Below are positions 43,868-51,522 of a stretch of 64,000 bases of DNA, piece after piece (position 1 is the first letter of the stretch; every line of letters starts with the position of its first letter). Source of the stretch: Actinomadura citrea (GTDB taxonomy: Bacteria > Actinomycetota > Actinomycetes > Streptosporangiales > Streptosporangiaceae); contig NZ_JACCBT010000001.1 of NCBI RefSeq assembly GCF_013409045.1, forward strand, positions 6,262,001 to 6,326,000. The letters run 5' to 3'. A model generated the notes under the pieces. It worked only from the letters and a program-made list of their open reading frames with translations, did not search any database and was not told where the DNA came from. Made by a program: the position numbers and the translations under genes.

Positions 43868-45953
43868 GCATGCTCCGAATGACGGCGACAAACTGCGCAA
43901 ATGGTTTGGGGTCGGGGTTCTTCTCGGCGTACGCGGCGTATCTCTGGGCGAAGACGTCGAGTTCACGTTCTTGCCGACGTGCCTCGATCCGGTCGGCGTC
44001 GTGCAGGAACTGCTGATGCAAGTCGCCCTGTTCCCACAAGACCACGGCCGAGGTCCCAATGGCCGCTGAGCTTCCTGGGGTGGAGCCTGTCAACGGTGCC
44101 GTTGCCGCTGTCATTGTGACGGTGGCATCGGTGGCTGGCGCGTCCCCGAACTCATCGTCCTGAGCGGGATGGGGGTCCATGTCGTTCTCCGCGCGCAGCG
44201 TCTCCAGGTGGGTGTCGAGTCCCAGTTCACCGTGGTAGACGACGTCCAGACGTTGCTCGTGTGTGCGGTCGGCCAGGGCAGGGTGCTGGATGATGCGGAT
44301 CCCGCGGCCGATGAACTGATAGAACTCGCCGAAGCTGCCGTAAGGCCGCATCGGCACCACGATCGTGATGGGCGGCAGGTCGTAGCCCTGGCCGAGCATC
44401 CGAAGCTGCACGATAGCCTCCAGATTCCCTGACTCCGCCTCGAATCGGGTCCGGGTTGCGGAGATCTCGGTTTCGCTCATCGAGTGGTGCAGTGGCGCAC
44501 AGGCGATGCCGTATTCGTTGGCGATGCGGGAAATCTGTTCGGCGTGCTGCTGCCCTAGTGCGGCGAACAGTATCCGGGGTCGGACCGGTGCCAGTGTCTT
44601 GGCCTGGCCGCTCAGGCAGGCACGAACGTTGCGCATGATCTTGCGGATGGGTTCTTCGGAGGTCGCAGTGATGCGAGCCAGCTTGCGCTCGTCCCGCATG
44701 ATTTCCAGCAGCGCGCCCTTGCCGACGATCTGCTCGCGCCGTCCGTTAGGCCAGCGGATCTCATAAGCAGTCTCCTCGACGCGCGGGCTGAACCGATGTG
44801 CGTTTAGTTGCTTGGCGTGGCCGTCAGCAATTGAGTCAATGAGTCGGTAGCGGTAGCGGTAGACCACGTCCGCAGTGATGCGCTTGCCGTCTGCCCGGCT
44901 GAAACAGGCCGACATCAGCAGGCGGCGCGCCCGAGGGAAGCGCGCGAACAACTGCCTGTAAGAGTCGGCCGCCGCGATGTGTGCCTCGTCGATCACGATG
45001 AAGTCGATGTCTTCGGGCGAGACCTTACTTAGCAGCCCCGCCCCCTGGTCACTACCGGCGAGCGAGTGGTAGTTGGTGACGATCATGTCGGCGTCCAGCA
45101 ACTCTTCGGCCTGCACCGTCTGGATGGGGCCGCCGCTGCTGTCGAGGACCAGCGCGCGCGGCGGCCGGCATCCCGGGATCAGCGGCCCGCCCGGCAGGGT
45201 GTACAAGGTGTTGCCTGCCCGCTTGTGGTCCAAGGCAGCGGCAAAGGTGCCTCGGATGACGCGGCCCGGCGTTACGATGAGGGCGCGCCGCCGGGTGAAG
45301 GCTAGAGCGGCTGCTACTCCCAGCGTGGTCTTGCCGGCTCCGACCGACATCACGCAGGCCGCGTCGATCTCGCCGCGGCGGTAATAGTCGGCCAGGGCGC
45401 CCAAGGCTTCGCGCTGACACTCCCGCAGCGGTCGGAGCGCCAGGTGCTGACGGGCGATGTCGTAGAAACCCAGCGCGGTACGTGGCACAGCCACCGGGGG
45501 CGGCGTGGCCAGTCCCAGTGGATTGGCGATCATGTCGTCGGGAACGGGGACGATGGGGTCGACGATCACATAGGCCGCGAGGACCGGGTCTTTGCGTAGC
45601 ACCGCCTGCAGTTGGCCGACACAATGCGCAGTTTCATCGCGGATTGCGCCATAGGAGAACCGGAGGACTGTATATCCACGAGCGACCAGGTCATTCTGGC
45701 GGACCCGGTCGTAGACGAAGGCCTGCCTGTCGCTGTGATGAGTGAACCCGTCGAGTTCTATCGCCACTCGCAGCCGCGCACCGACGATGAGGTAGTCCAG
45801 TCGGTAGGTGTGCTCTGGCACAGGCACCGGGTGCTGCGGGAGGATGTGCGCTGCGATCGCCTCCCTGACCGCTGGCGCCAGCACCCAACGAACGAAGGCG
45901 TTCTCCAGGAACGATTGGCCAGGAACTGTGTCGATCAGGCGCCCTGAGGTCAT
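43860..45953 (-). CDS. DUF559 nuclease-DEAH helicase fusion
   Basis: A 697-residue fusion. Residues about 45-120 are a DUF559/Vsr-like nuclease domain: RLDYLI (Asp53), VAIELDGFTHH (Glu66, Asp68, His71-72) and YTVLRFSY. Residues 170-560 are an SF2 helicase core with Walker A SVGAGKTT (203-210), DEAH at 322-325, a motif III-like LLMSACFS and motif VI QFIGRGIRI (546-554). The C-terminal tail is acidic then helical. Its ATG overlaps the stop of the 202-residue gene (ATGA) and its end overlaps the 720-residue gene. Fusions of a nuclease with a translocating helicase are typical of restriction-like phage defence; no methyltransferase is present. Confidence 0.82.
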   Translation of the reverse strand: MTSGRLIDTVPGQSFLENAFVRWVLAPAVREAIAAHILPQHPVPVPEHTYRLDYLIVGARLRVAIELDGFTHHSDRQAFVYDRVRQNDLVARGYTVLRFSYGAIRDETAHCVGQLQAVLRKDPVLAAYVIVDPIVPVPDDMIANPLGLATPPPVAVPRTALGFYDIARQHLALRPLRECQREALGALADYYRRGEIDAACVMSVGAGKTTLGVAAALAFTRRRALIVTPGRVIRGTFAAALDHKRAGNTLYTLPGGPLIPGCRPPRALVLDSSGGPIQTVQAEELLDADMIVTNYHSLAGSDQGAGLLSKVSPEDIDFIVIDEAHIAAADSYRQLFARFPRARRLLMSACFSRADGKRITADVVYRYRYRLIDSIADGHAKQLNAHRFSPRVEETAYEIRWPNGRREQIVGKGALLEIMRDERKLARITATSEEPIRKIMRNVRACLSGQAKTLAPVRPRILFAALGQQHAEQISRIANEYGIACAPLHHSMSETEISATRTRFEAESGNLEAIVQLRMLGQGYDLPPITIVVPMRPYGSFGEFYQFIGRGIRIIQHPALADRTHEQRLDVVYHGELGLDTHLETLRAENDMDPHPAQDDEFGDAPATDATVTMTAATAPLTGSTPGSSAAIGTSAVVLWEQGDLHQQFLHDADRIEARRQERELDVFAQRYAAYAEKNPDPKPFAQFVAVIRSMHG

Positions 45954-46558
45954 GCCAGCTCCTCATCCAGCGAGGCGACCTTGGCCTCCAAATCCTCGCT
46001 CCAGCACTCTTCGCCAAATCTGCGGGCGCGCCGACTCACCGCCAGCGCCTCACGCAAGGCCCCCTCCCGCTCCAGAAGGCCGATGAGGAATCCCAGGGTC
46101 GAAATGTGCACGAAACCGTGGGCAGGATCGTTCTCATCCAGCACGACCGCCTCGGGGGCGGCCTCGATCAAGAGTAGATCCAAGTGACAGAACTGTTCGA
46201 GAGCCGCCAACCCGTGCGTATAACGCTGCCGGTTCTTCCACAACTCGGTGGCGGTCCCCTGCAGGAGAAAGTGATAGTCCGAGGGGGTCCCGGGCAATTC
46301 CAGCCCCTCCCAGGTCATCCGGACCAGTTCCAGCTCGTCTCGCGGTGCAGCGGCTCCAAAAGCAAGGCGGTGAACCGGAGAACTGGACGAGCTGCCACCC
46401 TCGGGAGAGGGCCACGAGAGATAGCCGCCGTCAGCACGCGGGCGGGTCCGCGCTCCGGGCAACCGGGTACGGTCGACGTTCGGGCTCCCCTGAAACCTAA
46501 TACCCGGAATGTCCGCCATGCGCGGATACCAGACCGACTTGCGTCCACCAATCGCCAC
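45950..46558 (-). CDS. Uncharacterised first gene of the helicase operon
   Basis: A protein of up to 202 residues from the GTG at 46558 (an ATG at 46519 is the alternative). The first 70 residues are Gly/Arg/Ser-rich and look disordered; the C-terminal 100 are helical with LAALEQFCHLDLLLIEAAPEA and GALREALAVSRRARRFGEEC, suggestive of a small helical bundle or short TPR-like array. Its stop overlaps the helicase start. No family recognised. As leader of a tightly packed operon on a mobile island, it is probably a sensor or adaptor for the helicase; that is inference. Confidence 0.6.
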   Translation of the reverse strand: MAIGGRKSVWYPRMADIPGIRFQGSPNVDRTRLPGARTRPRADGGYLSWPSPEGGSSSSSPVHRLAFGAAAPRDELELVRMTWEGLELPGTPSDYHFLLQGTATELWKNRQRYTHGLAALEQFCHLDLLLIEAAPEAVVLDENDPAHGFVHISTLGFLIGLLEREGALREALAVSRRARRFGEECWSEDLEAKVASLDEELA

Positions 46559-47132
46559 TCTGGCATCCTAAGGTTACTGACCACATGACAAGGCCTACTT
46601 TGCATCGAGCCGCCGCGATGGCCGACGAAGCTCACCTCCTTCTCTAGCGAAACGATCATGCACTCCTCTCGGATTCGTCGATCTCTACGGCCCTCGTCAG
46701 CACTCCCGATCCTCGGATCCGTGGGGCAACCATGCCGCGTTGGTCGAGCCCCAAATCGTGCGTAGCCGCTGCACCATCGCCCTCGCCCCTGGCCCTAACC
46801 CGGTGAGGGAAAACCGTCGCATCGCTCAGGTCGTCTTCCTAGCCACACGATTCCCTGCTGTTCTTAGCGCCCGCGAACACCCTTACTCAATGACTACGTT
46901 GTGCAACTACTCCAAGACGGATGGTAATCGCCTGTGCGGGGTCAGCAGCCAAATGGGACGGTCCTGTTCGATGTGACCGATTGGGCAGGTCTGCTGACCT
47001 CACGATGTCAGCCGGAATCACACAGGTCCTCTGCGCAGCCAAGCCAGATGCTCGACGTGGCGGTACGCATTGTCCGCGCGAGTTTTGGCCAACCGGTCGG
47101 GAGCAACACCACCGGCAGCGGCTTGAGCGCCC

Positions 47133-47177
47133 GTCTGGCGTGCAGTCGGCGGGTGAGCCGCCGACTGCACGCCAGAC
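47133..47177. terminator. 20-bp perfect hairpin downstream of the integrase
   Basis: A perfect 20-bp inverted repeat (47133-47152 with 47158-47177) with a 5-base loop (gtgag), 85 bases past the integrase stop. It is likely a terminator that isolates the integrase, although so long a perfect arm could also be a recombination or replication site. The rest of 46559-47261 shows no convincing gene. Confidence 0.55.
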
Positions 47178-47261
47178 TGCAGGCAGAGTCGCGGAGGGGG
47201 TGTCGGGTGGTGTTCTTTCTTCGGCAGGTGACCCCGCGCCCTCCCGCGAGGTGCCTGAGCG

Positions 47262-48815
47262 TTAGTTGCCTGTTGGGGTTTGCAGCGCGGTCAGGGTGTC
47301 GGTGACCAGGTGCAGGTCCGGGCGGGAGGTGGAGTTTTCGGCTGCGATTTGGCGGGCGAGGGGAGGGTCGATCATGGCCTGCATGCGGTGCATCATCGCC
47401 TCCATGCGCGCCAGCATCGCCTCTTGCGGGTCTGGTTGTTTGCTCTCGTAGCCCAGGAGCACGTTCATCGTGGTTGCTGCGGCCTCGCTTTCCTCGGCCA
47501 GTGCCCAGACGTAGTGGGTGGTGGATGTCAGGTCGTTGTGGCCCAAGCGGGCTTGGACATCCGGGAGCGGGACGCCGTGTGCCAGTAGGAGGGAGGCGTG
47601 GGAGTGGCGTAGTTGGTACGGGGTCACATCGACGCCGACGGCTCTGCGGGCCGGGATCCAGATGGTGCTCCATTCGCTGGGCGCGAGATAGTCGTTGCCG
47701 TCGCGGCGGACCCGCTGGCGAGTGACCTTGCCCTTGCGGGCCATCGCCTGCACGCGATACGCCGACCGGTAGTCCCGGTATGTCTGTACGCACGGCGCGC
47801 ACCTGCAGCCGTGCTTGCGGTACGTACTGACCTTGGCGTGAGTGACGCGTGCGCCGGTGATGGGTGAGATGAACGTGGTCTTCGTGGCGGCTTCCATCTC
47901 TTCTGTGGTGCAGCGCGGGAGGTTGACCCAGGCCGTGTCCGGCATGAACAACCGGACCGGGAAGATCAGGTCGCCTGGCTTCATACCGTGTTGCTGGACG
48001 TGGGCGCGGATCTTCTCCACCAGCGGCCTGCCGACCTTGAATCGGCGGTGTTCTCCGTTCTTGGTGTAGGGGCGGGTCACGAACCGGCCGCCGGTCGGGT
48101 GGAACTGCTTCGCCACTTCCACAGTCGAGCGGCACACGTTCAGCATGCCGGTGTCGTAGTCCAGGTCCCCCTCCTGGAAGGAGATCGCCTCGCAGAAGCG
48201 AACCCCGGTGGAGATGATGAACTCGGCGAACAGACGCTGCGTCGGCAGCGGCAGCTTGCTGCACAGCTCCCATAACACCGTCTCGTTGATCACTTTGATG
48301 TTCTTGTGCGCTGCCTGCTTGCCGACGTTCAGGCCCCGGACGGGGTTGTCGGTGCGGCAGCCCAGCAGGATCGAGAGGCCGATCATCGCTGAGAGCACCT
48401 TTCGGCAGGCTCGCCTCGTGGTCACCGTCCGCTCCGTCTCCGCCAGCCAGGTGAAGAACTGGACGGCGCGGGCGGAGTCGAAGGTCGCCACCCGGTCGGC
48501 CTTCAGGAACGGACGGACATGGTTGATCCAGACCCCGAAGTAGGTCTGCATCGTGTTCGGCTCGACCCGGTGATGCCGCTGGAAGATCGGCCAGAACTCG
48601 TCGAACGTCATCGCGCGCCTCTGTGCCGGCGTCATCTCCCCCAGGACGCCGCCCTCGCGTCTGTTCTGCTCCCGGCGGGCCGCGGCCAGCGCCTCAAGTT
48701 CGTCGTCGTAGGTGCCGGCCGACCGGGGTGTCCCGGTCGTGTCGTAGTACATCCCCGTGTACCGGGTCGCCCCGGTGCGCTTGCTGACCTTCCTGGCTAC
48801 GTACGGTTGCCGCAC
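47262..48815 (-). CDS. int: Tyrosine recombinase (integrase) of the island
   Basis: A 517-residue site-specific recombinase. An N-terminal arm-binding part and a core-binding domain (FDEFWPIFQRHHRVEPNT, about 71-88) precede the catalytic domain with Arg206 (STGVRFCEAI), Arg403 in TPYQLRHSHAS (Tyr400 where most have His), His426 in RLGHNDL and the nucleophile Tyr435 (TTHYVW). A zinc-knuckle-like insert HGCRCAPC (335-342) sits inside the catalytic domain. The GTG at 48815 follows ggagga by 5-6 bases. It reads away from the right junction, 140 bases away, and would act on the 22-bp repeats. No excisionase was recognised. Confidence 0.9.
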   Translation of the reverse strand: MRQPYVARKVSKRTGATRYTGMYYDTTGTPRSAGTYDDELEALAAARREQNRREGGVLGEMTPAQRRAMTFDEFWPIFQRHHRVEPNTMQTYFGVWINHVRPFLKADRVATFDSARAVQFFTWLAETERTVTTRRACRKVLSAMIGLSILLGCRTDNPVRGLNVGKQAAHKNIKVINETVLWELCSKLPLPTQRLFAEFIISTGVRFCEAISFQEGDLDYDTGMLNVCRSTVEVAKQFHPTGGRFVTRPYTKNGEHRRFKVGRPLVEKIRAHVQQHGMKPGDLIFPVRLFMPDTAWVNLPRCTTEEMEAATKTTFISPITGARVTHAKVSTYRKHGCRCAPCVQTYRDYRSAYRVQAMARKGKVTRQRVRRDGNDYLAPSEWSTIWIPARRAVGVDVTPYQLRHSHASLLLAHGVPLPDVQARLGHNDLTSTTHYVWALAEESEAAATTMNVLLGYESKQPDPQEAMLARMEAMMHRMQAMIDPPLARQIAAENSTSRPDLHLVTDTLTALQTPTGN

Positions 48816-48955
48816 TGACTCCTCCTCTCGACCGGAGAACGAGTTAGCGAACCGGCTAGCGGACTGCCTGTCACAGCCCCGCACCAGCCACCACCACGCA
48901 TGATCAACATGCATGCTGACCTGCGATTTTACCTCATTTTCGAAGCCTCATCGAG

Positions 48956-48977
48956 TCTGGGAGGGCTCCGGCAACGT
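48956..48977. other. attR, right junction of the island
   Basis: A second copy of the 22-bp core found at 22709-22730. To its right lies the displaced 3' end of the AidB-like gene, to its left 140 bases of AT-richer sequence up to the integrase start that probably holds the recombinase arm sites. Confidence 0.8.
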
Positions 48978-49329
48978 AGCCGCACTCGATCTCCTACGCG
49001 CAACGCTGCGCGAGCCGCAGACGCTGGAGGCGTTCTTCGACGAGGTCGACCTCTCCCTGGGAGCCGACAAGCGCCTGGATGCGGCCATCAAGGACGCCAA
49101 GGAAAGCTTCGCCGACACAGCCACAATCGAGTACCGCGCCCGACGAGTCGCCGAGGGCCTGGCGCTGGTCCTACAGGCAGCGCTGCTGGTCAGGCACGGG
49201 CACCCGGCCGTCGCCGACGCCTTCTGCGCCACCCGCCTCGGCGGCGACTGGGGCGGCGCCTTCGGCACCCTCCCGCCAGGCCTGGACGTCGCCTCGATCA
49301 TCGACCGTGCCACCCCGAAGGTCGGCTGA
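48958..49329 (+). pseudogene. Displaced 3' end of the AidB-like gene
   Basis: This 372-bp segment reads in frame WEGSGNVAALDLLRATLREP and on to RATPKVG and stop, matching codons 419 to the end of the AidB-like gene. It has no 5' part, promoter or start suited to translation. Codon choice here is more strongly GC-ending than in the left copy, so I infer this is the original chromosomal 3' end, cut off when the island inserted. Counted by hand there are about 38 differences in 372 positions, with no gaps. Confidence 0.85.
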
Positions 49330-49374
49330 ACTCAAGGTCGGCGTTCGGAGTCTGCAGGCGAGGGTTGCGCGGGT

Positions 49375-51522
49375 TCATGGTGCGTTGACGTCGAAGGAGC
49401 CGATCAGGCGGCCGCCTCTGATCGCGGCGTCGAGCCGGGTCATCACGTCGATCATGTCGTGTGGCGACGCTGCGACGGCGTCCTGGACGCGGTCGTCGTT
49501 GAGCGCTGCGCGGAACGCGTCGCCGAGCGGCCTTTCGAGCGCCTTGAGATCGGCCGCGGGCACCAGCCAGCGCAGCTTCGCGAAATCGACGTCGCCCGCG
49601 CCGATGTGCCGTGCGAGGTCGCGTGCCATCTGGCTCTTGAGCCGGTCGCTGATCAACCCGCCGACGATGTTCTTGATCTCGACCACCAGCAGAAACCCCA
49701 TGACGCCGTCCGGCGGGGAGTCGTCCCCGCGGAAGACGACGACGTCGAGGTCGCGGCGCCCCTCCGGACCGGTGAAGGTGATCTCGAAGTCGAACCGCAC
49801 GTCGGGGTGGTCGGGACTGAGCTCGCGGTAGAGGTCGCGCGCGCCGTAGAGGCTGCCGATCGCGCCGGCGGTCTTGGAGTCCCCCGCCCAGAAGTCGACG
49901 AGCACGGCGTAGAGGCCGCGGCCGTTGGTGACGGGATCGAGCTCGCCGAGGAGCGCCCAGAGGCCCGTGCCAACGGGATCGCCGTCGAGGAGGTCGAACC
50001 ATCGCGTGTCCTGGTTGCCGCCCTTGTCGCCTTCCGGCGAGCCGAGGGCGTCCGTCCAGGGTGTGGTCATGCCGCGCGGAGGGCCGTCCTCGGACCAGAT
50101 ACGGCGGTAGGCCGCCACACCGTCGAGTTCGACGTCGGTCATGCCTCCCAGGCGCGTGAGGACGGCGAGCACCTGGACCTCGCGCGCCTTGATCTCGGCC
50201 ACCAGCTTCGCGTCGGGAAGCGCCGGGTCGAGGTCGCCCCGCGCCTCCTCGGCGTAGTCGGAGAGGTCGTAGAGCAGCTTGCGCAGATCCTCGCGAGCCA
50301 GCAGGCGCCGGATCGCCGCGAGCACCTCCTCCGAGTCGCCGGCGAGCTCCTCCAGCAGCCTCCAGCGGTTGTCGAACGCGTCGGCCATGGCGCGCAGCGC
50401 GGCGATCAGGCGCTCGCGTCCCGGTGCCGAGCCGGGCAGGTGCTCGACCACGGTGACGATCAGCTTCGCCGCCGCCGCGGTCACCTTGGTGGCGCGCAGC
50501 GCCTTCGTGCCCACCACCATGACGAGCCCGGCGCCCGTGGCGCCCAGCACGGTGTTCTGGAGCAGCTCGCCGATCGCCGTGGACAGGGTGAAGTAGAACG
50601 TGGCCGGGCCGGTCTCGAACAAGGACGCCTCGAACGACGACGCCTGCTGCTGTCCGATCAGCACCCCGAGGCCGTGCGCGACGGCGGGGTCGGCCACCGC
50701 GGCGGCCCCGAGCAACCGCAGCGTCTTCACTATGCCCATCAGGTCGCCGAAGACGAGCTTGATGAGGTCCAGTACGTCGACCAGCGGCTGGACGACGATC
50801 CCGTACACCAGACCGGCATCGACGATCGTGGGCAGCAGGACGTGCAGGGCCCGCGCGTTCGCGACCGCCTGCTCGTAGAACCGGTTCCCGATGGAGGGGT
50901 CGACCAGGCCCGACATCATGAAGCCGTCGTAGACGCCCTGCGCGAACTCCAGGGCCGCGGCCTTGACGGCCTTCGCCTCCGGAGCGTCGCTCGTCAGGAA
51001 CCCGGCGAGCCGCGTGCTCGACGAAACGGCCGCCGACAGCGGGACCGGGACGAACACGCTGATGTCGGCGGCCGACTGCAGCGCCGCGCTCACGAGGTTC
51101 TCCCGGCCGGCGACGTAGTCGACGATCGGGGACGTGACGGGCAGGGCGCCGACCACGGCGCCCGCCCGTTCTAGCGCCGGGCCGAGTTGCACCAACGCGT
51201 GGGCGACCAGCCCTCGGACGAGCGCCGTGCGGGCGGCGAGGTTGTCGAGAAGGTCCTGGCCGTCGAGCCCGGTGGCGGCCACCAGCAGAGCATCGAGCTG
51301 GGTCAGCAGCGCCGACGGCTGGCGGACATCGAGCCCTGCTGCGACGAGGGCGTCCCACCAGGCCTCCACGTCCGCACCGGTCGGCTCCGTCCGCAGCGCC
51401 GACGGGTCGAGCAGCGGCGGACGCCCGCTCACCGCCGCGAACGGCGACGGGACCACGTCGGCCGGGGACGCCGCCGGGGTGTCGAGCGCGGACGTGGTCA
51501 ACACGCCCGGGGCGCCGGTCAT
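49375..51522 (-). CDS. Large protein with C-terminal PD-(D/E)XK signature
   Basis: A 715-residue protein of unknown family. The N-terminal 300 residues are helical with long hydrophobic but Ala-rich stretches; residues about 300-480 contain Gly/Ala-rich potential membrane-active helices (GVLIGQQQASS, LGATGAGLVMVVGTKAL). Near residues 591-617, RDLDVVVF (Asp593) and LLVVEIKN (Glu615-Ile-Lys617) form the metal-site pattern of restriction-like nucleases. The ATG at 51522 overlaps the stop of the upstream gene. It lies outside the island, 45 bases beyond the displaced AidB end. A toxin or nuclease role is inferred from the signature only. Confidence 0.65.
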   Translation of the reverse strand: MTGAPGVLTTSALDTPAASPADVVPSPFAAVSGRPPLLDPSALRTEPTGADVEAWWDALVAAGLDVRQPSALLTQLDALLVAATGLDGQDLLDNLAARTALVRGLVAHALVQLGPALERAGAVVGALPVTSPIVDYVAGRENLVSAALQSAADISVFVPVPLSAAVSSSTRLAGFLTSDAPEAKAVKAAALEFAQGVYDGFMMSGLVDPSIGNRFYEQAVANARALHVLLPTIVDAGLVYGIVVQPLVDVLDLIKLVFGDLMGIVKTLRLLGAAAVADPAVAHGLGVLIGQQQASSFEASLFETGPATFYFTLSTAIGELLQNTVLGATGAGLVMVVGTKALRATKVTAAAAKLIVTVVEHLPGSAPGRERLIAALRAMADAFDNRWRLLEELAGDSEEVLAAIRRLLAREDLRKLLYDLSDYAEEARGDLDPALPDAKLVAEIKAREVQVLAVLTRLGGMTDVELDGVAAYRRIWSEDGPPRGMTTPWTDALGSPEGDKGGNQDTRWFDLLDGDPVGTGLWALLGELDPVTNGRGLYAVLVDFWAGDSKTAGAIGSLYGARDLYRELSPDHPDVRFDFEITFTGPEGRRDLDVVVFRGDDSPPDGVMGFLLVVEIKNIVGGLISDRLKSQMARDLARHIGAGDVDFAKLRWLVPAADLKALERPLGDAFRAALNDDRVQDAVAASPHDMIDVMTRLDAAIRGGRLIGSFDVNAP

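Larger units (their letters stand above)
22709..48977. mobile_element. Integrated mobilisable defence island in an AidB-like gene
   Basis: About 26.3 kb between 22-bp direct repeats. Evidence: the tyrosine recombinase at 47262-48815 abuts the right junction; the host gene's last 372 bp are duplicated at both ends; base composition and codon use inside are visibly lower in GC than outside, most of all in the second CHAT gene; and a MobC-type gene lies near the left end. No relaxase, FtsK/TraB translocase or replication gene was found, so it is either a mobilisable element needing a helper or a decayed one. Cargo is mostly predicted conflict and defence genes. Exact crossover within the repeat cannot be set. 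Confidence 0.85.

Noticed and set aside
41705..46558. BREX, DISARM or type I restriction locus
   Set aside because: There is no methyltransferase, PglZ, DrmA/B or HsdS-like gene; only a nuclease-helicase fusion and two unknown partners.
48902..48977. tRNA-gene attachment site at the integrase end
   Set aside because: No tRNA-like cloverleaf or anticodon arm is visible; the repeat matches the AidB-like coding sequence instead.
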